A stretch of DNA of 64,000 bases from Psettodes erumei (lineage: Eukaryota > Chordata > Actinopteri > Pleuronectiformes > Psettodidae). Every line of letters begins with the position of its first letter. Positions within the stretch are counted from its first letter, which is position 1. A program made the position numbers and the translations under genes. A model generated the notes under the pieces. The model was not told where the DNA came from, searched no databases, and was given only the letters and a program-made list of their open reading frames with translations. Shown one piece after another: positions 37,101 through 49,600 of this stretch. The DNA is taken from NCBI GenBank assembly GCA_016785225.1, contig JAFBJZ010000851.1, positions 62,001-126,000 on the forward strand, written 5' to 3'.

Positions 37101-39932
37101 GGATGAGATATGTTCCAAATATCTTGGGATATGTCGCTCAGGGATTTTCCTCAATCTGCCCATAAACAACATTGGGTCCTGGAGGATGGCATGGTTAAAA
37201 AGAGAAAGAGGCTGAACATGCCAAAACTTTTTATATCTTTTGCCTTGACAGCCTTTTGTGGTCAAGCTCTCTGAAGAATTCTGTTTCCTCTGACTGTCTA
37301 TCACACTCTTGAGCATCACTGGAAAAGAGGAAGCGGTGGGAGACCAGTTAATTAGTCTGCTCGACTGAGGAGGAGGAGGAGGAGGAGGAAGGATGTCATG
37401 CCTCAGATGTCAAAAGTCTGGACGTCACGGAGTACAACGGCCTTTCAAGTGTTAATTCACATCTTCACCGACCATAACTGTCTTTTAAATTACACTGAAA
37501 TTAGGTTTTTAACACTCAGAGATAACATGTTCTTCATCTACCTCTCACTGGATGAAAATGGTACCCCTCTTTTTTTGCACCTAATGAAGGAGTTAGGAGG
37601 AATAGGAATTGCAAGGAGTTATTGAAGCTTCCAATTTTATACTGAGATCACAGTCTGAGATGATGTGAAAATGATCTCAAGACACATCAGAGCCATAAAG
37701 TGGTTAATGAAGCAATTTTGTCAAGTCAAAGACAAATCTAAGAGATTTTGCAGTTTTATAAGTATGATTATGCATGGGGACAATTTTACACAGTTTTATA
37801 TCAAAAAAATCTTCGGTGCTCTTGGATGATAATCTCCTTCACTGTGGCAAAGCAATGTGTTACATAATGCAGATGTTTTAATATGATCAAATATCATTTT
37901 GTATCTGAGAGAATCCCACTTATCCCTCCCTGAAGCTCACTTTATCTTTATCTTTTGTCTCCCCCTCTTCTGAGGCAGTCTGTCACTTCTGTACTGAAGT
38001 GCAGTTATTAGTATACTTTCATTTTGGTCTACAAATGTCTCAACCATGTTTTATGATCCAATATTCAGTTCCAGTTCCATCATACAGCTAATGGTGCACA
38101 TCTAACCTACAACCGGCTGACGTCAGAGTAGCTCAGCATTTAGGGGTGCTGTTCAAATTGGTAGTCTTTTTAGAAGCAGTAGCATGACCAGACTTCTCCA
38201 CGCTCCAACTATCTCCAACTATATTTAGGATATTTTCCTGTTGAATTAGTGGAACTGTATTCGTCCACCACGAGTGGACACTATTCAGGTGGCAAAATGT
38301 GGTTGAAGACGGGAAAAATGGAATCTGGAAAGAATCAAAAAGGGTTTTGTGGGCGGTGGTGTGGAGCAGTCAAAAGAGGGAAGGCTACGTTTGTGTTCCT
38401 CTGCTCCGACTCCGTCCCTCTGGGTTTCCCCTTTGAGGTAAAACGTGCACAGAAACCCACCGGCGCCTTTTTATCTGCTGTGTTTCCACACTCCTACATC
38501 TTCTCTCCCTGACAGCTTTTGTCTAACAGATTTTCAGTATCAAACAGCCAGCTGATGAGAGGCTCTGACAGAAGCCTTTTTCCTCCCTAAATGAGAAGTG
38601 AAAGAGAGTGGCTGAGCACAGTTCAGAGGGTTTGCCCAGGAAGACATTAGAATATCAGAGACTGAATGAAAGCCCGTCTCTTCCTCTCTGCTGTCGCTTT
38701 TCATGTTGCTGACTGATGTGCACCGCAGACACCGGTGGATAAAAAGAGTATTCGCTGATTACCATCAATCAAAAGGGAGAGGTAGCTGCAGATGGTTAAG
38801 ACATATTATGATCAAAGTGACATCTGCACTGCTTCTTCATTCGTGCCGTCTTTGTATCTTTCTCTTTTACAATAATTTCACTTGGCCTTTACCCAAATAT
38901 CTTTTTATTCATTTGACCCACTGATCTTTATTTTCATAATAAGTCGTCTCTTATGCAGCTCACTCACTGTACTGTTAGTCCATCTTCAAACAAAACTACA
39001 CACGAGGATGGAGTATTGAGATTGAGGCAGATTGGTCTAATTTATGCTCAGAAAACAGCTTGAAGCCCGAAGCAACGGAAAACATTACTGATAGTTATAT
39101 TAGATCATATTTAACTATGCTTGTAGTGCAGTGTAAAGTGTGTCATGCTGTGTTCAACACTTCCTGTTGTCACCATGTGTCAATATGTCAGCAGGTGGGT
39201 TTGATAAGGTTGTGTTGACAACCTCTGCTGGGTTAAACAGGATGGCTCCCGCCTCCTTAAAGGGGTCGGGCCACAGTGTGTTGTAATGTTGACCTGCAGC
39301 TGGTCAAAGTGACCGAGCTCATCCTGTAGACTTTGAAGACCTCGTGCTTAGATACTGTGTGAAGATAACTGCACATAAGGTTTGAAAACAATCCAGTTTT
39401 TTGCAGCATTCCAGTCCATCCTCACTTGATAGGATAAGAGACATGAATACAAACTAAGTTTAAGATGCTACAGTCATCATTTTTACAGGATCACATAATA
39501 ATAATGTGCAATGTGAAAGGCGGATGTGAAGGGGAAGTTTAGGTATAATGTTCTGATAAAAAGTAATTCAATGCAAAAAGATAAAGTGTGCTGCAGCCTA
39601 CTGAATAAAATATAGGTACATGCGAGCAAGGCATCAGCCAGGATGCCCTGAGAGGTAAATATAAATATTCCAAAAAGAGCGAGCAAGTGTAGAGGGCGGC
39701 TGAACAGCAGGGTGCTGAGGAGGCTGCAAAGCTGAACGCTGCGGTGCATTATGTGCCAGGCAGCATAGGGGCAAAGAGGGCTGCTGGGAGGGGTCAGCCA
39801 TCTGCAGGGCCTCGAGTATAGCTCCAGGATCCAAACATAAATCCACGACTAAGTTTTTCAGTAAGTTTAACTTTGAGTCACTGCAGAGTTTGAAGTGTCT
39901 GGTTGGGCTGATTCAACTCAGATTCAGTTGTA

Positions 39933-39980
<48 letters not shown>

Positions 39981-42293
39981 AAACGCCTCTGTCTTTCCAT
40001 TTTGGCTGTTTTTCAGGTATGTGCTGCTGCTGTTCACTCTGTTCTTCATCCCTGGAGTGGTGATGATTATAGCCTACGGCCTGATCTCCAGAGAGCTCTA
40101 CCGAGGCATTCAGTTTGAGCTGAGCCAGAACAGAGAGACCACCGGTAAGATCCATCATAAATTCTGTCCAAACTGCAAAAGGCTTTTTGTTCACATTGAT
40201 TTAAGCCATACTGGGGATCAAAACATTCATTTCACCTTTAATAGACCTGTGTGCAGCTGCCGTGAATTATTAAAAACGTGGTAAATATCCCTACAATATG
40301 GCAACAGTGAGGAATGATACATGTGCGCTTTTATAATTAAATTCAAGCCACCATTTTCATGAAATGCAGGGTAATAAATATTACAGGAATATTTTCATAT
40401 CTACCAGAGATGTGTTTGTTTTGCCTCAAGCAGAGAATGACATATTTTGTCACTACCGACAGGTTCTGCAGCTGTTACATCCATAAATACCCTTGTTTTC
40501 ATGCCTGTGTGGTCCTTCTCCATGGTCACATTGTCACTTCAGGTGGATCAGGAGTGCTGTTATGGCTGCGTGCATGAGGAGCACCAGTTTCCATGTAGTT
40601 TCCATGGAGTCCAGTCCTGTGTGTGATTCATCAAGGTCACCACAATCTAAAATAGCCTTGGGTAGCGACTGTTAATCTACGGCTAAAACAGTGTGTTATT
40701 TCTTTGTGATGCAGCGTGCTGAGCCTTTACATTATGCTGAATTCCTGTGTCTCGACTCAAACACTCGCTTCCTGAAAATACTGCAAACAGTGATATTGGA
40801 GCAGCGAGGTGATTACTGTTCTACCCACATTGTTAGTGAGGCCTTTGACACTGTTGATCATGATGTTGTAATCAGGAGGCTTCAAGGCTAAGTTGGTCCA
40901 ACAGGTCCTGTTCTCAACTGCTTTTTCTTCCACTTCCATGATGAGACATGGATGTGTCCCTCAGTGGTCTTTCTCAGGGGTCCCACACAGCTTAAGCCTC
41001 AGATCTTTGCTTTTTAATTCAGGGATGCTCCCCTTTGGCAACATCTTAAAGAAACACCAGCAACACTATAATACACTGCACAATTTACACCGTGATTCCA
41101 CTCTACGAATCATGTGTGGATAAACTACTGAGCAGTTCCCTACTGGTTCTAAATGTGTTCCAGTGGAACAGAAGACATGATAACAAACCCCTGTCGTGGA
41201 GCTGGAACTGAGCTCCCCTCTTCAATAAAGGATATTACATTTTCTCCTACACACCGCAATTATTTGTGTTTGTGAATGAGAAGCATTAAACAGTAAGGTA
41301 GGTGGGCTTAAATGTGACGTGTGGCTGTTCTCATCATTTTTGCTCTTTAATTATGCGTGAAAGAATTAGTTTTGTTTCCAGTACAGTAGCCTGCAGCTAC
41401 TCCTGCAGGTACTCAGTTATTCCCTTGTTTCCCATAGTTCTAAATTTAAGTACCGTTAAAAAAACAGTCACTATATTGTTATTACATTTTTACTATGTTA
41501 TTGGTACCTTGTTCATACAAAAAATTATCCTGTAAATCAATCCTCCACTGTCTCTTAAGAGGAGGGTGGCTCTTTTATACACTGCTGTTTACACCCTGAT
41601 GTAGAGTACAGTGAGTTTGAATGTTTCAATGAAAAGCAATATAATTTGAGTTGCCTTGCCTCAGTCAAACTGCGCCTAATGCTTGGACTAACACTTTGGC
41701 CCTGACCCTCCACAGGCCAAAAGAACGGTGTAGGCAGGGCCATGGCAGGGTCAAATGATGATGATGATGGCTGCTATATCCAGGTGACTAAAAAACCCTC
41801 CTCTGCTGTGGAGCTCCCCACCCTCTCCGCCTCATCTGGCACCACCCAGGCCAAGACCGAGCGCGCCCGCAGTAACACCTCCGAGGCCAAGCTGCAGGCC
41901 AAGAGGAGAGTCATCCGCATGCTGATGGTGATCGTAGCGCTCTTTTTCATCTGCTGGATGCCCCTTTACTCAGCCAACACCTGGAAAGCCTTTGACCTGA
42001 GGTCAGCCTCCAAAGCCCTGTCAGGGGCACCAATCTCCTTCATCCACCTGCTGTCCTACACCTCCGCCTGCGTCAACCCCATCATTTACTGCTTCATGAA
42101 CACACGCTTCCGTAAGGCCCTGCTGTCCACCTTTGCCTGCTGTTGCCGCAACCGGTTCTGCCGCCTATGCTGCTGGTGCAGGAGGAAGGAGGGAGGAGAG
42201 GACGGCCTCACCACCACCTCCATGGCCATGTCAATGGCCACTTCCATGTCCAAGTTCAGCTACACCACCGTCAGCACCGCTGGCACCTGCTGA
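22177..42293 (+). CDS. cckbr: Gastrin/cholecystokinin type B receptor (GPCR)
   Basis: Exons 22177-22327, 30038-30286, 35881-36142, 40017-40144 and 41716-42293; 1368 nt, 455 aa (human 447). The N-terminus has four N-glycosylation sequons. TM1 starts near residue 54. C126 and C208 form the extracellular disulfide, ERY is at 150-152, CWMPLYSANTW marks TM6 and NPIIYCF TM7. A Cys cluster after TM7 is a likely palmitoylation site. NGVGR and DDGCYIQV in loop 3, LSGAPISFIHLLSY in TM7 and the tail FSYTTVSTAG match CCK-B rather than CCK-A receptors. The family binds gastrin and CCK and signals through Gq/calcium in stomach and brain. Whether this is the a or b fish copy cannot be read here. Confidence 0.95.
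28240..28290 (+). mobile_element. Fish interspersed-repeat tail (ATT..GATCCCTGTGGGGAAT type)
   Basis: The 'tttt-aacgatccctgtgggg-aat' pattern followed by a cagcagcag stretch resembles the common teleost repeat tail TTTATTGATCCCC..GGGGAAATT, seen again at 58618. It is probably the 3' end of a LINE or SINE; the family is uncertain. Confidence 0.35.
28705..28775 (+). mobile_element. Possible tRNA-derived SINE head
   Basis: A 'gggtggtagaggtgattacc' block followed 30 bases later by GGTTCAGATCC resembles a degenerate pol III A box and B box spaced as in tRNA-derived SINEs. No clear tRNA fold or target-site repeats were seen. Confidence 0.35.
29124..29149. repeat. (GT)13 microsatellite in cckbr intron 1
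   Basis: Uninterrupted GT dinucleotides, about 890 bases before exon 2. Confidence 0.95.
30287..35880 (+). other. cckbr intron 2
   Basis: 5.6 kb GT-AG intron, donor G|GTGAGG, acceptor ctcccctgcag. No coding, RNA or mobile signal was recognised. A weak CTCF-like site on the minus strand lies near 33340 (AGATGGC core, mismatched flank). Confidence 0.75.
37367..37389. repeat. (GAG)n trinucleotide repeat in cckbr intron 3
   Basis: About seven and a half GAG/AGG units without interruption. Confidence 0.9.
39937..39976 (+). repeat. (TG)20 tract at cckbr intron 3 acceptor
   Basis: Forty bases of pure TG end 40 bases before the exon 4 acceptor at 40016. Between them is a pyrimidine-rich stretch. 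UG runs in this position bind TDP-43-type proteins in other genes. Confidence 0.95.
40770..41125 (+). mobile_element. Decayed L2/CR1-like LINE reverse transcriptase fragment
   Basis: Translation gives EAFDTVDHDVVIRRL, the LINE motif usually read as AFDTVDH-(D/N)-ILL-RL. After a frame break near 40890 it gives GVPHSLSLRSLLFNSG, which is a worn version of the GVPQGSVLGPLLF motif, then MLPFGNILKKH and a destroyed YADD region. Order and spacing match one RT domain. The element is inactive: frameshift, stops, truncated at both ends. It lies in the sense direction in cckbr intron 4. Confidence 0.8.
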
Positions 42294-43560
42294 AGCCCGG
42301 AGCTCATCATTGGCCGTCTCCTGGTTCTCGCTCTTCATCGTAACGCGCTGTGAGTCATGTGCCGTGTGATGTGCCTGCCCTCATTTATGAGGTCATTTTC
42401 AAAGGTCTCGTTCAAATTCTGCGTGCATGAGGGAAAACGCAGATTGGGTTTGGGTCTGTTTAATGTAGTTTGCAGCATCCGCTTTGTTGCATCATAAAGG
42501 AACATCAAGTGCCTGGGCTCTTTGTGTGGCTTTATCGTGGTGGATTGTTCATTTTAGTGAAAAACTATGTTGAATATACCAATCCTGTGTACATGTGCGG
42601 TAAATACTGTCTCTACGTTCTCACTGTGCCAAAGGTTCATTTCTGATAGACACACTGTTGAACAGTGAGGACTCATTACCTCATTTATGAAACAGTATGG
42701 ATTTCAGCTCCTTTTGTATTTAATGTTGCTTTATCTTCAGTCATTCAGGGTATCGCTCTCTCTCTCTCTCAATCTCAGCTATCAGAACCATTACACGGAT
42801 GTTTCTGAAATATTTGATTACTCAGAAATCATCCTGCTTATGCCAAAATATATCAAGGGAACGAGCTTCTAGTGTTTTGCCCTCATTTTGTTACGTTTCA
42901 CCACTTCACCAGCAGTAAGGATACTGAAGCAGGTGCATCTCTATATGAGCATCTTGAAGAAAAACATCTTATCTCCAGGCATGTGTAAATAAGAAAGCCT
43001 GGTGTATAGTATTTTCTCATGTCAAACCCTGGCCTGGCCATGAAACCTCATCAGTGCTGCTACAAATGTACTGTACGTTGAATACTGATGTAGACATAAA
43101 CATGAGTGCATGAATAAGGAGAAAAGGTGCACGCCGTCCATCCACGAAAGACTAAGCTCTCCTGCTTGTTTCTCCAGCCTGCCCCTGATACGGCTGCTTT
43201 GGGAGAAGTGCTTTAGTCAAACACACCTTTCCTGTTCAATTATCTCTGCGGTGTCTTTTAAGAACTCCATGCTTTCAGCTGCAGCGCTGCCAATTACTTG
43301 ATGCATTACCTGAGTACAAAGCCCTCCATTTCCAGGCTTAGATTAACAAGGTTTTTCTCAGGGTCCCTGCCTACTGCAGCACAGGCCCCGTGGCTCTGTG
43401 TTTGTCAAAGGACAGCAAATGGCCCTGCTCTCCCACTCCATCTGAGCCCCTCAGTACAAGTTCTGTAAAGAATCAAGTGTGATGCAAAAACAATGACGAT
43501 TTAACATGAATAACTGCACTAAAAGAAGCAGTTCGAATATTAATAAAGGCAGTTATAGCA
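42294..43560 (+). other. Probable cckbr 3' UTR
   Basis: No coding signal. The first clear plus-strand AATAAA after the stop is at 43542-43547, giving a UTR of about 1.27 kb if used. A CT run lies at about 42752-42768. Confidence 0.4.
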
Positions 43561-46500
43561 ATGAAATGCCAAACTTTCGAGGAATTTCATGAACTTTCAT
43601 TTCATTCATCATTCATCATTTCATTTGAATCCTGCTTATTATGCAAAAATATGGACATGATAGTGCTACAGTGAACAATTTAACACTCGTTTACAATAGA
43701 AAATCCAAATATGATCCAGATTTTATCATTGGCCTCTGCAGCACAAATATCTGGACATGTGTTAAGCAGTGTAATGACTACTTTTGGCACTGGGCTGGCA
43801 TCTCCTACCACTTTCAAGTTTGGTCTTCTTTTTCATGTCCTCTCATGGCGCAGGCCCCACCCCCATGTCCCTTATTTCATTTTCATTGCAGAGGCATTTG
43901 AATACATGAATGACAATAGCGTGTGGGTGACAGCAGATATTTGCAGGCACAAGCACTGTCCGAGAGCAGTTAAGAGGCAGTGGCAGATGTGGCGGCTCGC
44001 GGTTCGCCTCGCAGACAGACAACTGGCTCACAAACATCTCCAGCAGAGCCTGCGCTGTGAGCACTTGGTCTGGTGGCTTCCACTCTGTGTGGTTTTGTAA
44101 TTAATGCAGGAGACAATGAGTGATTTCTATGTCTCTCGCTTGGTGGACTGGAGAACTAGTGAATTCATTTCGGATTTATTTGACTGTCTGTGCAGCCTTT
44201 TACCTTCCACTGTAGGTAAAAATTTGTATATTTTATGGATGTTTTCGGGGTGAAGTATGTTACACGACCAAAGTTGGTTAGGAAGCATGAAGATAAGCCT
44301 CTTAATTCAGACTTGCTATTGTTTTTCATTCCATGGCCTGTACATTTATAACTTCATGAACTAAATCTCAGTCTCTGGTCATGTGCAATATGAATGAACA
44401 GTGCAAAAAAACATCCGAGTAGCACACTTGCACACTTCAAATTGAGCTGAAAGCCTCCCTGAGACTCTGAGATTTGCTCTTCAAAGTGGACTGTTTTGCT
44501 GTTCTCGGGCCCTGCAGGCCAGCAGGGTTCAGTATGCATTATTAAAATGAGCAAACAATCCAGTCTGAGAGCTGCATGCAGAGCCAAGCTAGCTTTTTCT
44601 CAGTTCTTGTTTTCTCTCCTTAAGTTAACACTAAAATGTTATCCTGCAGTCCAGATATATTTACCAGAAACAGACAATACAGAAAATGTTCATATTAATT
44701 CTCTTACAGTAATTAGCCAAAAGTATGTAATGCATGTGGAGCTTTTGACATTGACAGAACTTAAATATGAATGAACTGTGTTGTTTTTTTTAAAAACAGG
44801 GATTGGTTTTAAAATAACTGTCCAGCAGTTCACTAATTAACACGACGTATCTTGTTTTTTTTATCCAAAGTGTAAAAATGCTAATGTATGGTTTTATAGG
44901 TGGCTATATGAGGGTTTAAAAAACATTTTTGAACAGATAGGCTGACCTTTTCCTACTTCCAGTCAAACTAAGCTTACAAGCTGCTGGCTGTAGCTTCATA
45001 TATTGCATACAGACATGAGCATGGCATCAATTTTCCCACCAAACTCTTGACGTTACTCAAGTAAGGCTATTTCCCAAAATGTTAAACTGTTCCTTGAAGG
45101 CTATATCCAGCCTCTGCAAGGTCCTGCCCAGTCATTGTCAGTGTCAGCAGCCTGCAAAAAGAACTGATTTCTACCATATCTCAATAAGTCCACAAACTCC
45201 TAACAAAAAACAAGGTAAAAATGCTCCTCCAGGGGCGAATTATCAAATTCTGACCTCATCCCCGGAACAGTAACTGATGCAAATTGAAACTGAAATGAGA
45301 CAGAGGCACAGGCCAATGCACACAGTTGGTTTCTCTCTTATCTCTTCCTTCCTCAACAGGAATCCCATTAGGTGCTTGAGGCAGCACATGAGGAGGAAGA
45401 AGCAGCAAACCCTGTTTGCCTCTTTGGCTGCCCACACGTGGAGCAAATTTTGATCATCTTGGGACACAAAAGAAGAAAACAGCACAAAAAAGTAAATTGC
45501 AGTGCCAGTGAAACACTAAAGCTGCTGTTTGTGCATGTTTGTTCTCATTCAATAGTTTCAACATGCGCCAACAAACCATTTTGCCAGATAATGTGCTGGC
45601 AAAATGATAAATAAAGAGGATTATTATAATTTAGCTCTTAGCTGACCTCTGATCTGGAAGATTTTCATGTTTCTAGTTTAACTGAAGGATTGCAGTCTCC
45701 AAGGAAGCTCTGCTCACCTTGAGCTTACAAAAAAAAACCTAATTTAAAAATGCTACCAAAACAAAAGCTTTTTGTACTTACTGAAGTTGACTGCTGAGAG
45801 TCACATGACTTTCAGGCAGCAGCACAGACTGACAAAACGCTCATAAGTGAATCAGAAGAACTTGTTTCTCAGTCATATATAATGCTTTCCTGGAGGAGAG
45901 CTACAAGTAAAGGGGCTCTGTTTTTGTTGTTTTGTTTTGGTCCTTAGCAGAGTTGGAAGAGGGATTTCTGTAGTTTGGCCTCAGGCTCAGAATGAAATAT
46001 TTTGTATTGGCCGACAGGTTCTGCACCTGAGTGTTGCCAAGAAACACACTTAATGTGAGCTGTCAAAGAATCTGCTCTCATCTGTTTCCTTTTCATGTGC
46101 AGTTTTTTCCTCAGCCTTCCATGTTTTGAAAAAAAGGGAATATATGAGCTTTCTCCACTCTTCTTCCTTCTCAGAGGTTTAGAAAAGTAGATGAGTTGTT
46201 CTTTATCAAGATGAAAACAAAGCATCTGAGGGAGCACCTTTAGTGTTGACCTGAATGTCAAGTCTCAGCTTCAAGGGAAAAAAAAGAAACGTACAAGTAA
46301 ACAAACCGAGAAATACTGAGGTGAAGTACAGAGAAGAGGAGATGCACTCACATAGTTAGCTCTTATTAGCATTGGAAATTCTTCTCTCATGGTGAAGCTG
46401 TCTGTGTGTGCACGACTAAATGTGCTAAATGTTTACCAAAGCAGGCTCCAGGTCTGCTTTTTACATTTTGCCACATCTGGTGCCTGCTTCTGCTGCAGTT

Positions 46501-46640
46501 TAATAATATGAAATGTGAGTCGAACCAGGACTCGCGCCTGTGAGAGGCTTTAAATGTGAGGTTACTGATGTTTGTGATGTTTGCTTTCAATGTTATCTCC
46601 TGTATGATATGATTATTGCAATGTGTTCTTGTTATTCATA

Positions 46641-46663
46641 GTTCATGGTTCATGGTTCATGGT
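46641..46663. repeat. Tandem GTTCATG heptamer, three copies
   Basis: GTTCATG is repeated three times in a row with the last copy running into GGTCGCTGG, and a lone gttcat follows 10 bases on. Confidence 0.85.
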
Positions 46664-49600
46664 CGCTGGCTGGTTCATACAGTATTTTACATGCCAAATG
46701 TATTTAACAAAAAATAAATATTGGGAAAAAGATGGCGTTCTGTGTGACTGCTTCCATATAAATAGGTTTCCTGTATAATTATTTACTGAATTAGCAGCGC
46801 TCTGCTGAAGTTGAAGCAACACTTTCTCATCTCAAACAGAAGAGAGCTGGACTGTGAATAAATATTTGGCACTCGCACATGAAAAAGAGCAATGAATAAT
46901 AAAATAGCAACAAACAATGGCAAGTCAGCTTCCCCAGCGAACGCACACTGGTATGATTCAAAGCCCTTGGGAGATGGGGTGCCCTCAGGAAGTTCAGACT
47001 CACATTTCATGGACTGGGAAGAGGAAGAGGCTGAATGCACAGGAGTCATCGCCATAGCAACACACCCAGCCACAAACTTTAATCTGTCGTCTTGGACCAG
47101 AAAACTGAGAAAATACACATTTCTTTTCAAGCTGTCCTGGAGGGACATGGAGCCTGCCCCGTACAAAAACAGAAACACGTCTTTTCCACACACCGCCTAA
47201 GAAAAAGTCTATGCCACTTTTTAAATATTTTACACAGTCTGGGCGCACAGTGGAATATGCCATCTTTCCTGAATATTAATGAGAGCTGTGCTGTTTACAG
47301 TTGTAAAGGATATCACTGGATATCAAGTCAGCTTCATTTATTTGTGCCCATAGCTGGATTTGAAGCAACTGGGAGTACACCGATGCATCCTAATAGGCGT
47401 CTCACTGTGTTCCTCAGCTATTCAGCACCTGTGAGGCTGCAGAGCTCCACACTATTGTTGACTCATCTATAATGATGGCCAGCGATGTGTTTCCCAGGCC
47501 CTGCATGCTGCTGGTACCCACACTGTGTTCTGTATGCCATTAGCCCACCGAGTCCCACACTATCTGTTATGGTCTCCCCACCACACCCACCGCCAACCCC
47601 CCGACAGCGCAACACAAACAGCTCATCTGTCTTCTTTCCAACATCCTAACAGGTATTCCTAATGACTTGTCCCCACCTCCTGCACGCATCCCATGATGTT
47701 TCCTCTTCCTCTGCCCACACAAAACAGAGGGAATGCTTGTGCCTTCTCCATGAAATCGGCCTGAGCAGCTTGTTACAGCTCAGATATCCCTTTGATGTGG
47801 CAGGGGTTCTGTCATTCAGGATCCAACTGAAATCACTGCATCCAAACAGACTAAAGCTCACTAGACATTTGTTTTACAATAAATCCATGTGTTGCTCTCA
47901 ACCGGTTGGTAGCAATAGCTGTTTCAATGCAGCATTTACCTAATGTTTCCCATGTCCAGAGGCCAGAGCTTATGTAGCTATTTTAAACTGAACACATGGA
48001 GAGCTTCTGTAGCAGAAGACAGCGTGTGCTTTAAAAGCCTTCAGGGAATAAATTATTATTCTATTTTTGTATGAAAACCATACCCCTTCTCGTGTGAGCA
48101 AAACGCAGGATGCTGATTAAAGGAGTTTAAAACCCACTGTGTCCAGGGAGGCAGAAGTGCTTTTCACTTTATGTTTTGAGTAATATGGATCCAAAGGGTA
48201 AAAGAAGCATTGTGGGAGGTCCCCTTTTCAGTGAGGGCAAGGACACGTAATGAATTTTCCTGAGTCTTTATCCTCGGATGATTGAGCCAACTTAATGTTA
48301 CACATGGTACCAAATGTGTTTGTTTCATTTCAAACAAACTAATGGCACTGCTTGATTGTTTCCTCTAAGGAGCTATCCTCTATAAGAGTGCACAGAAGTC
48401 ACATATTAAAGCAAAAGTAAACCAAAAAACTGAAATAATCTTGTCAAACAACTTTCCTTCACTCACATTTACTCAGGAGACCTTCCCAGCTGACACTGAA
48501 TGTCAGTGACCCAGCATGCTGCCTGATGAATGGCAGTCAAAGATGGCACAGCTCAAGCTATGGCAACTCAGCTGTCATTCTTTTCTGGAAACCTGGAGCT
48601 CTGATGCCTCAAATCATTCTTAATATGAAAGAAAGCTGTGCTAACATTGCTAATGACCCATCATGGAAAGAAAACCTTGAGGTCAACCCTGAACATTTCA
48701 GCCAGAGGAGACAGACTTACTGCAACAATAGCTCTGATGTTCTTCTGTTTATCAAAGTTTTTCTCGTCAGCAAGGACTCAGGTTTTTATTTGTGTGATCT
48801 GGCATTTAGTTGCTAAGTAACCAATGTAAAAACAACAGCGTCCACAGTGCAAGTTTCTTATAAGAACAGCGTCGCTGGCTTGTTTTGAGACTGTGAGGAA
48901 CAGAGAGGGGGTGGTTACTTTTAAAGTCAGAATTTGGAGCATATGGCGTGGAGTGCATGGGAAATGAAAATATCTGGACACACATACACAAAATGCACAT
49001 ATGCACACGTGGGAACATGCTCTCCCAGTAATTTTCTGCTTGCTGATGGGATTGGCACAGGGTTTTGCTGCAGGAGGTAATCACTTGGCCTGTGGCGTGG
49101 GAGCTAAAGAAATGGGACCGGACTTCACTAACTTCTTCATTTGGCATTTGTGCTGCCTGTCCTGGCCATCTCCAAGCCAGAACCAGCAGCTTGCTGAGCT
49201 TGGCAAGTGTTGTGCATTCATATCCTGTACTCGCGGAAAGTGTGAGTAAGTGTCAGGATAACGGGTTTATGCTCTCAGCTCTGGCACAGCACCTCTCTTC
49301 TTCTTTATGTGCCTTTGAGTCAATTCAAGCTGATCATGGGGATGTCCTGTAAAGAAAATCTATTTCTGTCACAGATGCATCAAACATGGGTCTCAATACC
49401 AGTGCGGGCTTAGTTAACTTAACTGGAAGTTACTGTCATTTCCTGTATTGCCGTATTTTAGGAAATAAAAATTCTTCTCTAACATGAACATTTTGCAGTT
49501 TCATATACTGTGAAAAGCTAACGTAGGTAATATAAGCAGGCAAGCAGGAAAGGCAAGAAACTCTGAGCTTATGAGTTCTGCAACACCTCCGCTGTTATTG

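Larger units (their letters stand above)
36143..40016 (+). other. cckbr intron 3
   Basis: 3.9 kb GT-AG intron that splits the Trp221 codon. Contains a G run at about 36926, a GAG repeat at 37367 and a long TG tract at its 3' end. Nothing coding was seen. Confidence 0.75.

Noticed and set aside
39940..40284. Frame with Cys-Val repeats fused to receptor exon 4
   Set aside because: The first part is translated (TG)n in the intron; only 40017-40144 is exon.
43711..44100. 129-codon plus-strand frame
   Set aside because: Starts inside AT-rich sequence without good context; residue pattern not protein-like.
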